Below the pieces are notes generated by a model. The model saw only the letters and a list, made by a program, of their open reading frames with translations. It did no database searches and was not told the origin of the DNA. A program made the translations under genes and the position numbers. A stretch of 29,272 bases of DNA from an uncultured Oscillospiraceae bacterium (GTDB taxonomy: Bacteria; Bacillota_A; Clostridia; Oscillospirales; Oscillospiraceae): contig CANRKN010000017.1 in NCBI GenBank assembly GCA_947631215.1, positions 1 to 29,272 of the forward strand. Direction: 5' to 3'. This document shows, in pieces, positions 8,615 through 16,175 of the stretch. Numbering within the stretch: position 1 is the first letter of the stretch; each line of letters begins with the position of its first letter.

Positions 8615-8643
8615 GTTATACCACACTTTTAATCCAGTGTCAA
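8615..8643 (-). promoter_or_regulatory. Promoter of the Hsp70 operon (TTGACA-17-TATAAC)
   Basis: On the minus strand TTGACA (8643-8638) and TATAAC (8620-8615) are separated by exactly 17 bases, differing from the sigma70 consensus at one position. The start codon at 8608 follows after 6 bases, so transcription should begin at or within a base or two of the ATG. The ISAs1 insertion lies 18 bases upstream of the -35 box and leaves the core promoter intact. Confidence 0.85.
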
Positions 8644-8651
8644 GACCGGAA

Positions 8652-8661
8652 GGGGGAGAAA
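8652..8661. repeat. Target-site duplication of ISAs1 element, left
   Basis: GGGGGAGAAA lies directly before the left inverted repeat and is repeated exactly at 9977-9986 after the right one. Ten bases fits the 8-10 bp duplications known for ISAs1-family elements. Confidence 0.92.
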
Positions 8662-8684
8662 CAGGGCAAACGCATTTGAAAATG
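8662..8684. repeat. Left terminal inverted repeat of the ISAs1 element
   Basis: This 23-base repeat matches the reverse complement of 9954-9976 at 22 positions. Confidence 0.93.
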
Positions 8685-8714
8685 AGATTCAGTTTAAGCA
8701 AGACGTCAAGAGGT

Positions 8715-9866
8715 TCATTTATGCTCTAAATCGTTGCCAAACAATATATCATCCAGTACATCCGTATCCCACGTTGCCCTCAGTCTCAGCCTCTGGAGTG
8801 GCACTTTCAGTCCCTCATGACGGGCCTTGTACTGTTTGATCAGTACAAGCGCGAATCTCAAAACTCGCGAAAAGTTCTCTGCACTGTTTCCCTTCCTCTT
8901 GCGTCCTCGATCCTCATTGAACACTACGTCCAACACCCAATGCAGACTGTTTTCTATACCCCAGTGACTCCTTATACTTCGTGCAATTTGCTGTGCGCTC
9001 GCATGCCGATTGCTCACTATGTAGAAGCGTTGTTCTTGCGTTGTCTTTGCGCTCTTTTTGTCATAACTTTCTCTGCTCACTTTCACCACCGCCGCTAATC
9101 CCTCCCAGTTCCATGCTCCGCTAATGTGGCTTAACTCATGGTATAGTTCGTACGTACGCGTCTCCACTCGTCCGTGTTCTCCACTTGTCTCCGTATAGAT
9201 CGAATCCGGCTTCTCCAGCTTCGCTGTGTCTTCTATGCCCTCCAGGAGTTTCCCCTGATTCTTCTTCACGGCAAGCACATAGTGCGCTCCTTTCTCTATT
9301 ATCTTTTTGGCTATATCCTTCTGACATCCCATCGCATCTATCGATATCGTGTTCCCCTTCAACTCAAGCGAGTCTATTAACTTGGGAATCGCCGTCACTT
9401 CATTGCTCTTCTGTTCAACTCGCGTTTGCCCCAGCACCAGCCCGCTCTCGCTCTCATACGCACTCACCACGTGTACATTGTACTCTTTCCCATACTTGCC
9501 TGCTCCACAGATCGTTTTGCCATCTATACTGATGTTTCTTTCTGCCGCCTGCTCTCCTGTTTCTTTTTCCCGTTTCTGCCTGAATTCTTCTATTAATTCC
9601 CGAAATATATCTTCAAATCCCTCTCTACTCAGCATCCGAAATACCCTCGCAAACGTGTCGGCCGATGGTATCCCTCCAGGCATTTCCAAATACTTTCTGA
9701 AGTACTCTATGTGATGGTTTGAGAACTCTCGTATTTCTTCCCATGTTGACATACCCGATACAACCGATGCTATGACCATGAAAACGATGTCCGTCAACTT
9801 ATGTATTTTTGCGTTGCCGGTTCTTGGGTCTTTTATCAAGCTGATTTTTGCAATGAGGTGGTGCAT
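8715..9866 (-). CDS. ISAs1-family transposase (intact)
   Basis: Full-length transposase of 383 aa, a usual length for the family. The N-terminal part (LIKDPRTGNAKIHKLTDI) matches the DDE_Tnp_1-associated domain of ISAs1 transposases. The catalytic domain follows, with NISIDGKTICGAG (first Asp), TISIDAMGCQKDIAKKI (second Asp) and RSHWGIENSLHWVLDVVF (Glu). No stop or frameshift is present. AGGA lies 7 bases before the ATG. Both termini of the gene fall inside the element's inverted repeats. It mobilises its own element only and is unlikely to have moved the island. Confidence 0.95.
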   Translation of the reverse strand: MHHLIAKISLIKDPRTGNAKIHKLTDIVFMVIASVVSGMSTWEEIREFSNHHIEYFRKYLEMPGGIPSADTFARVFRMLSREGFEDIFRELIEEFRQKREKETGEQAAERNISIDGKTICGAGKYGKEYNVHVVSAYESESGLVLGQTRVEQKSNEVTAIPKLIDSLELKGNTISIDAMGCQKDIAKKIIEKGAHYVLAVKKNQGKLLEGIEDTAKLEKPDSIYTETSGEHGRVETRTYELYHELSHISGAWNWEGLAAVVKVSRESYDKKSAKTTQEQRFYIVSNRHASAQQIARSIRSHWGIENSLHWVLDVVFNEDRGRKRKGNSAENFSRVLRFALVLIKQYKARHEGLKVPLQRLRLRATWDTDVLDDILFGNDLEHK

Positions 9867-9953
9867 TCCCGTATCCTATCATATTTTGTATTTAATATCA
9901 ATAATTTAAATAATTTGTTGATACTAAATTCCATACGTCCAATTCTACCCCCG

Positions 9954-9976
9954 CGTTTTCAAATGCGTTTGCCCTG
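9954..9976. repeat. Right terminal inverted repeat of the ISAs1 element
   Basis: The partner of the repeat at 8662-8684, with one mismatch in 23, ending in GCCCTG at the element border. Confidence 0.93.
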
Positions 9977-9986
9977 GGGGGAGAAA
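9977..9986. repeat. Target-site duplication of ISAs1 element, right
   Basis: An exact second copy of GGGGGAGAAA. Joining base 8661 to base 9987 restores the uninterrupted upstream region of the Hsp70 operon. Confidence 0.92.
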
Positions 9987-10660
9987 TTGCTAAAAAGAGG
10001 TATTTCTACGTAAAAATGAGTCCTCATAACAGGATTTAAAGCCAAAGTTGCGATTATATGAACTTTATTTTGTGATGTTTGGTCTATTGTGTAAAGCTGC
10101 GTGTAGTATACTTTCCGATCTCATGGGGCTTCCACAATTGTTTCCTCCCCCCGCAAGGCTCCTTTTTGAATGTTTGCCGAAATTTTTTCGAACGGGTTAC
10201 ACTTGTCCGAGGTGCCACGGAAACAAGAAAACAGTCGTAATTTTGCATAAGCAAGTCCCGGTCAATTTCGCTGGAGGCTCAGGAAAAGAATGTGGCGAGT
10301 TTTTAAGAATGGATGTCCAACGTTGTGGATACCACAGCATTTGCTTCGTATTAAGGGCATAGAGGACACTCGCGACGCGGACAATTCAAAGTTAGGCCCG
10401 AATGAACGTGCTGCTCGATAAATATGGCCTCATCGAACAAAAATGGGCTTGTCGGCACTCCAACCATCATTCATAAAGTGACTTGATCGTAACACTATTT
10501 TGTGACAAGTGTTGCGGAGAATGTAAGACTCAAGTGCCGATATTGTGTCGTATCCCCTCATGGTCTGTCCCAGCGAATTTGCTGAAGGCCGAGAATACGA
10601 GAAAAAGCGAGCGGACGCCGCAGCAGCCGGAGCCACCGAGACACCCGCGCAGCAAGAGAG
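9987..10660. other. Island right margin, no confident gene
   Basis: Before the ISAs1 insertion this was the direct upstream region of the Hsp70 operon. It is AT-rich to about 10550 and then clearly GC-rich up to the repeat border. It holds a short cysteine-containing frame (10123-10362) and a 43-codon frame that reads into the metE repeat (10560-10691). No integrase, regulator, tRNA or phage gene is recognisable. Confidence 0.4.
10123..10362 (+). CDS. Possible small cysteine-containing protein (doubtful)
   Basis: A 79-codon frame starting at the ATG at 10123 has TATACT ten bases upstream but no good -35 box. The product includes GYTCPRCHGNKKTVV and two later Cys residues, which could bind metal. 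The sequence resembles no family I know and may be the remnant of a transposase or other zinc-ribbon gene. It may equally be a chance frame. It is the only candidate gene between the ISAs1 element and metE. Confidence 0.2.
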   Translation: MGLPQLFPPPARLLFECLPKFFRTGYTCPRCHGNKKTVVILHKQVPVNFAGGSGKECGEFLRMDVQRCGYHSICFVLRA

Positions 10661-10850
10661 TACGTCAGCGCAACGTGTCGCGCACACATGAGGCGGCTTG
10701 CACCATGTTCTTGAGCGCAGCAATCGTCTCCGGTTCACCGCGGGTTTTCAGGCCGCAGTCCGGATTCACCCACAGACAGTTCGCCGGAATATCCCGCAAC
10801 ATCAGTTTGAGAGAAGCGGCAATCTCCGTGACGCTCGGAACGCGCGGCGA
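10661..10850. repeat. Right copy of the 190-bp metE-tail direct repeat (inside intact metE)
   Basis: This is the partner of 743-932 in the same orientation. It comprises the last 61 codons and stop of the intact metE plus four bases beyond. Its left border at 10660/10661 is the right edge of the island. Position relative to metE is as expected for the junction that restores the target gene. Confidence 0.9.
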
Positions 10851-12938
10851 GTGGATGTCATAGACGCCCGGTCCCACCTCCGTTTCAAAATTGTTCTGCA
10901 CGAGCGCGCGCAAAATAGTGAGTTTGGAGCGAGAGGCTTCAAAAGTGATCACATCGGCGTCCATGGCATCAATATACGGGATGATGTCCTCGAACTCGCT
11001 ATAGCACATGTGCGTGTGGATTTGGGTAGCGGGCTGCACGGCGGAGTGGCACAGGCGGAAAGCCCGCAGGGCGAAGTCCAGATATTCACTATGCCAATCG
11101 GCGCGGCGCAGCGGCAATTTCTCGCGCAGAGCCGCCTCATCAATCTGAATAATGCGAATGCCGGCGGCCTCCAGTTCCAGCACTTCCTCGCGCAAGGCCA
11201 GAGCAATCTGGTACATCGATTCAGCAGCGGGCACATCCTCGCGCGGGAAGGACCAGTTGAAGATGGTGACCGGACCGGTGAGCATGCCCTTCACCGGTTT
11301 TTGGGTGAGGGAAGCGGCGTAGGTAATCCAGGGCGTCGTGATGCTCGAAATGCGCGAAATATCACCCACAATGATGGGCGGTTTCGTCGCGCGTGTGCCG
11401 TAGGACTGAACCCACGCATGGCGCGTGAACACGAAACCTGCCAGATTCTCGCCGAAGTACTCCACCATGTCGTTGCGTTCGTATTCGCCATGCACCAGCA
11501 CATCCAGCCCCAGCTCCTCCTGCAAGGCAATGCAGCGCTTGATATCCACACGCACCAGATCCGCATATTCGTCCGCACTGATTTCGCCCTTGCGCCACCG
11601 GGCGCGATGACGCTTCACGGATGCCGTTTGCGGGAACGAACCAATCGTGGTGGTAGGCAACAGGGGAAGCGCCAACGTCTCGCGCTGCAGAGCCTGACGA
11701 CTGCGGCGCGGCATCTCACGCTTGAAGTCCCGGGGCGTGAGGGAAGCAACTTGCTGCTGCACCGCAGGATTCGGAGCCAGCGGCGCGGCGACATGCAAGA
11801 CTTCATTCGCCAGGAAAGCTGCATCTGTCGTATAGTCCGGCAGATCAACGAGGCGGCAGAGCTCCCGCAGCTCTTCCAATTTTTCGTAAGCAAAGGCGAG
11901 ACGCTGTCGCACCTGCTCGGGAAGCTGCGGCTCATGAGCCACTGTGTAGGGAACGTGCAGCAGGGAGCACGATGTGCTGAGCACCACATGACGAACCATA
12001 CCGCGGAGCTTCCGCAGTTGTTCCAACACGTCCCGGTAGCGACAACGCCACACGTTTTTGCCATTCACGACCCCGGCAAAAAGCGTCTTGTCCGCCGGGA
12101 AGCCATGTTGCGCCATCAACTGAGCGGACAGCTTGCCCTCCACAAAATCCAACCCAATGCCATCCACGGGAAGTGCGCAGAGCCGCTCGTAGCAATCCCG
12201 CACATCCCCAAAATAGGTCTGCACGAGCAATTTTGTCCCACCGGCAGGACGATCCGCCAGCATGGATTCGTACAACGCACCGAGCAGAGCGACATCCTCA
12301 GCCGCCATATCCAACACAAGAGCCGGTTCATCGAACTGGACCCACTGCACGCCACGCGAAGAAGCGTATTTAAGCAGCTGAGCGTAGGCTCCGGCCAAGG
12401 AGGCGATAAATTGCTTTTTATCGCAGGAACTGCGCGCCAGCTTGAGAAAGGTGTAAGGCCCCACGACGACCGGACGTGTTTCAATCCCCATGTGTTTGGC
12501 CTGCTCATACCCATCCAAAAAATGCGCATGACGCAGGCAAAGGGTTGTGTTTTCATCCAATTCCGGCACCATATAGTGGTAATTTGTGTTGAACCATTTT
12601 TTCATGGCAAGAGCTGTGACATCACCGTGTTCTCCCTGATAACCACGCGCCATGGCAAAATACGTCCCGACCTCATCCAGACCGAGTCGGGCGTACTTCC
12701 CGGGAATGGCATTGAGCATCCACGCTGTATCCAACATCCCGTCGTAGAGGGAGAAATCATTGGATGGGATCAAAGCAGCGCCACATGCGCGTAATTTTTC
12801 CCATTGTGCAGCGCGCAACCGCTCGACATCCGCGAGCAGTTCATGTGTTTGTTTCTCCCCACGGAAATAAGCTTCCGTGGCCTGCTTGAGTTCGCGGTGT
12901 TCGCCGATACGCGGGAAACCGACTACTGTGTATTCCAT
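10665..12938 (-). CDS. metE: Cobalamin-independent methionine synthase MetE
   Basis: MetE transfers the methyl group of 5-methyl-tetrahydropteroyl-triglutamate to homocysteine, the last step of methionine synthesis in the cytoplasm. At 757 aa it is full length (the E. coli enzyme has about 750). The N-terminal domain starts TVVGFPRIGEHRELKQATE. The catalytic C-terminal half contains TTTIGSFPQTASVKRHR, the zinc-binding HTHMCYSEF and [10 protein letters not shown] (Cys728), and MLTGPVTIFNWSFPR. The last 61 codons coincide with the 190-bp repeat at the island border, so the present C-terminus may have been supplied by the integrated island. The promoter is at 12985-13014, giving a leader of about 40 bases, unlike its leaderless neighbours. 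A LysR gene lies 122 bases upstream on the same strand. folD, which supplies folate one-carbon units, is elsewhere in the window. Confidence 0.97.
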   Translation of the reverse strand: MEYTVVGFPRIGEHRELKQATEAYFRGEKQTHELLADVERLRAAQWEKLRACGAALIPSNDFSLYDGMLDTAWMLNAIPGKYARLGLDEVGTYFAMARGYQGEHGDVTALAMKKWFNTNYHYMVPELDENTTLCLRHAHFLDGYEQAKHMGIETRPVVVGPYTFLKLARSSCDKKQFIASLAGAYAQLLKYASSRGVQWVQFDEPALVLDMAAEDVALLGALYESMLADRPAGGTKLLVQTYFGDVRDCYERLCALPVDGIGLDFVEGKLSAQLMAQHGFPADKTLFAGVVNGKNVWRCRYRDVLEQLRKLRGMVRHVVLSTSCSLLHVPYTVAHEPQLPEQVRQRLAFAYEKLEELRELCRLVDLPDYTTDAAFLANEVLHVAAPLAPNPAVQQQVASLTPRDFKREMPRRSRQALQRETLALPLLPTTTIGSFPQTASVKRHRARWRKGEISADEYADLVRVDIKRCIALQEELGLDVLVHGEYERNDMVEYFGENLAGFVFTRHAWVQSYGTRATKPPIIVGDISRISSITTPWITYAASLTQKPVKGMLTGPVTIFNWSFPREDVPAAESMYQIALALREEVLELEAAGIRIIQIDEAALREKLPLRRADWHSEYLDFALRAFRLCHSAVQPATQIHTHMCYSEFEDIIPYIDAMDADVITFEASRSKLTILRALVQNNFETEVGPGVYDIHSPRVPSVTEIAASLKLMLRDIPANCLWVNPDCGLKTRGEPETIAALKNMVQAASCVRDTLR

Positions 12939-12949
12939 GGTGATCTTTT

Positions 12950-12961
12950 CGTGATTTCACG
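12950..12961. promoter_or_regulatory. Palindrome in the metE leader
   Basis: CGTGATTTCACG is an interrupted palindrome 12 bases before the metE start codon, between promoter and ATG. It could be an operator or a small structural element. No specific regulator site can be named. Confidence 0.25.
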
Positions 12962-12984
12962 GGGTGTTCTGCCCGCTTCTCTCC

Positions 12985-13014
12985 ATTGTAACGCGACAGA
13001 TCAGCCCCTGTAAA
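12985..13014 (-). promoter_or_regulatory. Probable metE promoter (TTTACA-18-TACAAT)
   Basis: On the minus strand TTTACA (13014-13009) and TACAAT (12990-12985) are 18 bases apart. The -10 box ends 46 bases before the metE ATG. This makes metE independently transcribed from the upstream LysR gene. The match is good but not unique in this AT-rich gap. Confidence 0.55.
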
Positions 13015-13035
13015 ATACAAATAAACAATCACCGT

Positions 13036-13054
13036 CCATAGGAAAAAGCTATGG
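13036..13054. other. Hairpin between the LysR gene and metE
   Basis: CCATAG and CTATGG form a perfect 6-bp stem with the 7-base loop GAAAAAG, six bases beyond the LysR stop codon. There is no T-run after the stem on the minus strand, so it is at best a weak terminator or an mRNA 3'-end structure. Confidence 0.35.
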
Positions 13055-13060
13055 CTGACA

Positions 13061-13963
13061 TCAACGGTGCACGCGAGCCTTGAGACGTTGTATAAAGGCC
13101 GCGCCGAGGCGGCTGGGGTTCATGCGCTTATGGATGATGTAGCCAATCTCCATATAATCATCCACCCGCAGAGGACGCGAAACGATATCCGGTCCATTGA
13201 GGGCATTGTTGATGATCCCGCTGCAAATGGTATAGCCGTTCAGACCGATGAGAAGATTGAAGAGCGTGGCGCGATCGCGCACGAGGATATTCTTTTTGCG
13301 TTCGAGCGTGCTTTGGATTTCCTCGGCAAAATAGAAGGAATTATGGTCGCCCTGCTCATAGGAAAGGCGCGGGAAAGGGGCGAGATCGTTCAGCGTGAGC
13401 GCCTTCTTTTTCACCAGCGGATTGTTGCGTCCGATGAAGACATGCGGCTTGACGATGAGAAGGCGCGTGAACTGCAGCTCGTGAGCGTGCAGTGTTTTGC
13501 GCAACACCTTCTCATTCTGCTTATTGAGGTAAAGCACGCCCACTTGGCTGCGCAGTTTGGCCACGTCCTCAATAATTTCATATGTTTGCGTTTCACGGAT
13601 GCGGAAATCATATTCATCGCCTCCATAATCACGCAAAACATCCACAAAAGCCTCCACCACGAACGAATAATGCTGCGCCGACACGCAAAAGTCCTGTTTT
13701 CCCTGTTTTTTTCCGGTGTATTTTTGTTCGAGGAGATCAACCTGATCCACCACCTGACGGGCGTAGGCGAGGAACTCCTCGCCCTCCGGAGTCACGATCG
13801 CGCCCTTGTTGCTGCGGGTAAAGAGAGAGATACCCAACTCATCCTCCAGATCATGCACTGAACTCGTGAGGCTGGGCTGCGAAACGAAGAGCGACTTGGC
13901 CGCCTCACTGATGCTCCCCTTCGCCGCCACCGCCAACACATACTGGAGCTGACGAAGAGTCAT
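13061..13963 (-). CDS. LysR-family transcriptional regulator
   Basis: DNA-binding regulator of 300 aa, the usual family length. The N-terminal winged helix-turn-helix is clear: MTLRQLQYVLAVAAKGSISE, then AAKSLFVSQPSLTSSVHDLE and LGISLFTRSNKGAIVTPEGE. Residues about 90-300 form the periplasmic-binding-like effector domain. The ATG at 13963 overlaps the stop of the ABC ATPase gene (ATGA), and the LysR match begins exactly there, so the longer in-frame extension upstream is rejected. It is the last gene of a coupled run from the M20 peptidase and lies directly upstream of metE. Control of metE by this protein, as MetR does in enterobacteria, is possible but unproven. The effector is unknown. Confidence 0.93.
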   Translation of the reverse strand: MTLRQLQYVLAVAAKGSISEAAKSLFVSQPSLTSSVHDLEDELGISLFTRSNKGAIVTPEGEEFLAYARQVVDQVDLLEQKYTGKKQGKQDFCVSAQHYSFVVEAFVDVLRDYGGDEYDFRIRETQTYEIIEDVAKLRSQVGVLYLNKQNEKVLRKTLHAHELQFTRLLIVKPHVFIGRNNPLVKKKALTLNDLAPFPRLSYEQGDHNSFYFAEEIQSTLERKKNILVRDRATLFNLLIGLNGYTICSGIINNALNGPDIVSRPLRVDDYMEIGYIIHKRMNPSRLGAAFIQRLKARVHR

Positions 13964-14829
13964 CGGTCGACCATTTGCTTTTGCCGGGCATCCTGCTGCA
14001 TGCGCTCGCGAATGCCGCCGAGGAACACGGACTCCAACGAGCGGCGGGCCGGGGAAGAGGAGAGCCACGCATCGCCGGCTTCGGCGCGCAACTTCTCGAG
14101 CAGCTCAGGCGAAGCATCACGCAGGAGAACTTGCTGCCGGTGCGGATCATCCGTCAACTCCTGCATGCTGCCCTCGGCGATCAGGCATCCCTGGTAGAGA
14201 ATGCCCACGCGATCGCACACCTCCTGCACTTGCTCGAGCAAGTGCGAGCAGAGAAACACCGTGAGTCCGCGGCTTTTCAAATCCAGAATAATATCGCGGA
14301 TGACGCGCGAGCCGATGGGATCCACGCCGGCAGTCGGCTCGTCCAGCACGAGCAAGCGCGGGCTCTGCACCAGGGCCTGCGCCAAGCCAATGCGCTGCAG
14401 CATGCCCTTGGAATAGCCGGAAAGCCGACGGTGCGCGGCATCCTGCAAGCCCACCAGCTCCAGCAACTCCTGCGTGCGTTCCTTCAAGGCGCGCCCCCCC
14501 AACCCGCACAAGCGACCGTAGAAACGAATGGTCTCCGCGCCGGTCAAGAACTTGTAAAAGTACGGATTCTCCGGGAGGAACCCGATCTCGCGGCGATTGG
14601 CGGAGGCATTGGCCGGGCGACCAAACACGCGGCAGCTCCCCTCGTGCGGGGCGAGCAAGCCCACCAGCATCTTCATCACCGTGCTTTTCCCGGAACCATT
14701 CGGGCCGATGAGGCCGTACACGGAACCTTGCGGGATGGCAATAGTCACCCCCTTCACAGCGTACACGCCCCCCTTCCCCCACGTGCCGGGGAAAGATTTG
14801 TGCACGTTCTGAATCTCGACTGCATTCAT
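13960..14829 (-). CDS. ABC transporter ATP-binding protein (ABC-2/CcmA-like)
   Basis: Cytoplasmic ATPase subunit of 289 aa. Walker A GPNGSGKST is at 42-50, the signature LSGYSKGMLQR at 136-146, Walker B LLVLDEP at 159-165 and the switch His in LCSHLLEQ. Order and spacing match the CcmA/NatA-type ATPases that pair with ABC-2 permeases, usually exporters. The about 70-residue C-terminal extension is common in that group. No permease gene adjoins it: the upstream neighbour is an M20 peptidase (4-base overlap) and the downstream neighbour a LysR regulator (4-base overlap). The permease must be encoded elsewhere, so the substrate cannot be inferred. Confidence 0.95.
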   Translation of the reverse strand: MNAVEIQNVHKSFPGTWGKGGVYAVKGVTIAIPQGSVYGLIGPNGSGKSTVMKMLVGLLAPHEGSCRVFGRPANASANRREIGFLPENPYFYKFLTGAETIRFYGRLCGLGGRALKERTQELLELVGLQDAAHRRLSGYSKGMLQRIGLAQALVQSPRLLVLDEPTAGVDPIGSRVIRDIILDLKSRGLTVFLCSHLLEQVQEVCDRVGILYQGCLIAEGSMQELTDDPHRQQVLLRDASPELLEKLRAEAGDAWLSSSPARRSLESVFLGGIRERMQQDARQKQMVDR

Positions 14830-16169
14830 GCTTTCACCTCGCTCATGAGGCGCAAGAGCGCCTTCGCCATCGCAATGCCTTTCTCAAAAATATCCAGCCG
14901 CATGTTCTCGTTCGGCGAGTGAATCCGCGCGTCCGGCAAATCGAGTCCGAGGAAAAGCGCATCCTTGCCCAACAGTTTCGACATCGAAGCCACCACGGGG
15001 ATGGAACCTCCCTCGCGCACGAGCACGGGCGGGTTGCCGAAGGTTTCCTCCAAGGCCCGCTGAGCCACCTTGCCAAAGGGAGAATGCGGATCGCTCATAT
15101 ACGCGTCGCCGGCGTGTTGCATGGTGAACTTCATCCGCACGCTCGGCGGACAGACCTTTTTGAAATGCGCCTCCACCTTGCGCATGATGTCCACGGGGTC
15201 CTGCCCCGGCACCAGGCGGCAGCTGATCTTGGCCGCCGCGTGGGTGGGGATGACCGTTTTGGAACCCTCGCCCACGTAACCGCCGACGATGCCATTTGGC
15301 TCAAAAGTCGGGCGAGCATACACGCATTCAGCGCCGGTGTAGCCCTTCTCCGTGCGCAGAGCGGGCACGCCGGTGAGATCCGCCAGTTCAGCGTCGCTCA
15401 TGCCCGGCACGCGCTTCCAGCTCTCCTTCTCCCAATCCGCAATCTCGCTCACGCCATCGTAAAAACCTTCCACGGTGATGCGGCCGTTTTCATCGTGCGT
15501 GGTCGCAAGCATCTCGCAGAGCGTGGTGATGGGATTGGCAACCGCGCCGCCGAAAATGCCGGAATGCAGGTCCATCTTGGGGCCGAAAATCTCCAGCTCA
15601 AAACAGCACACTCCCTTCAGCCCGTAGGAGAAGGAGGGAACGTCCGGCGCAGCCATGCCGGTATCGCTCACCACAATGATGTCACACGCCAGCTCTTTCT
15701 GCGCTTCCGGGCGCTTCAAAAACTCCTGCAGACTGTAACTGCCGCGCTCTTCCTCACCCTCAAAGAGGTAGGTCACATTCAGCGGAAGGGATCCCTGCTC
15801 CTCAATAAGTTCCTGCGCGCCGAGAATATGCGCCATGATTTCACCCTTGTCATCCGACGCACCGCGAGCGTAAATGCGCCCCTCGCGCACGGTCGGCTCA
15901 AAGGGCGGGCTCTGCCACGCCGCGATGGGATCGACAGGCATGACGTCGTAATGCCCGTAGATGAGCACCGTGGGCTTACCCTCCACGCGCGGGCTGTGCG
16001 CCACCACGATGGGGTGGATGTCCGTCTTATACTTTTTTGTCGAAAAGCCCAACGTACTCAATTTCCGCACCAGGTAATCCGCACAGCGCTCCACATCCGC
16101 AGCATGCTTCGGATCCGCCGACACGCTCGGAATGCTCAAAAACTCCGTCAAATCTTCCAGATGGGTCAT
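14826..16169 (-). CDS. M20-family zinc dipeptidase
   Basis: Metallopeptidase of about 447 aa, predicted to cleave dipeptides in the cytoplasm. Metal-site motifs are intact: LIYGHYDVMPVDP, IYARGASDDKGE, FEGEEERGS, VVSDTGMAAPDVP and a late RIHSPNENM. A dimerisation (lid) domain is inserted in the middle, as in M20A/M20F enzymes. No signal peptide is present. I chose the ATG at 16169 because a promoter-like pair (16176-16204) ends six bases before it, the spacing seen at other genes here. The ATG at 16184 and a longer extension remain possible. The stop overlaps the ABC ATPase start (ATGA), so the three genes to the LysR gene form a coupled operon. Confidence 0.93.
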   Translation of the reverse strand: MTHLEDLTEFLSIPSVSADPKHAADVERCADYLVRKLSTLGFSTKKYKTDIHPIVVAHSPRVEGKPTVLIYGHYDVMPVDPIAAWQSPPFEPTVREGRIYARGASDDKGEIMAHILGAQELIEEQGSLPLNVTYLFEGEEERGSYSLQEFLKRPEAQKELACDIIVVSDTGMAAPDVPSFSYGLKGVCCFELEIFGPKMDLHSGIFGGAVANPITTLCEMLATTHDENGRITVEGFYDGVSEIADWEKESWKRVPGMSDAELADLTGVPALRTEKGYTGAECVYARPTFEPNGIVGGYVGEGSKTVIPTHAAAKISCRLVPGQDPVDIMRKVEAHFKKVCPPSVRMKFTMQHAGDAYMSDPHSPFGKVAQRALEETFGNPPVLVREGGSIPVVASMSKLLGKDALFLGLDLPDARIHSPNENMRLDIFEKGIAMAKALLRLMSEVKA

Positions 16170-16175
16170 GTCTGC

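Larger units (their letters stand above)
8662..9976 (-). mobile_element. Complete ISAs1-family insertion sequence, 1315 bp
   Basis: The ends are 23-bp inverted repeats (8662-8684 and 9954-9976, both starting CAGGGCAAACGCATTTGAAA from the outside) differing at one base. Perfect 10-bp target duplications flank them. A single intact transposase gene fills the element. The undamaged ends and duplications point to a fairly recent insertion. It lies inside the island, immediately upstream of the Hsp70 operon promoter and on the same strand. Confidence 0.95.

Noticed and set aside
8609..8701. Longer N-terminus of the GrpE-like protein from an ATG at 8701
   Set aside because: It would contain the near-consensus promoter and part of the ISAs1 inverted repeat, and the extra residues look non-conserved.
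9136..9714. Overlapping frames on both strands inside the ISAs1 element
   Set aside because: They lie within the intact transposase gene and have no family resemblance; no programmed frameshift is needed for this family.
10698..12794. A very long open frame (698 codons) on the plus strand opposite metE
   Set aside because: It is the antisense of a fully conserved metE. GC-rich coding DNA often leaves the opposite strand open, and the translated product has no recognisable domain.
12939..13060. A cobalamin or SAM riboswitch upstream of metE
   Set aside because: The leader is only about 40 bases from the predicted promoter and lacks the long conserved elements of those riboswitches.
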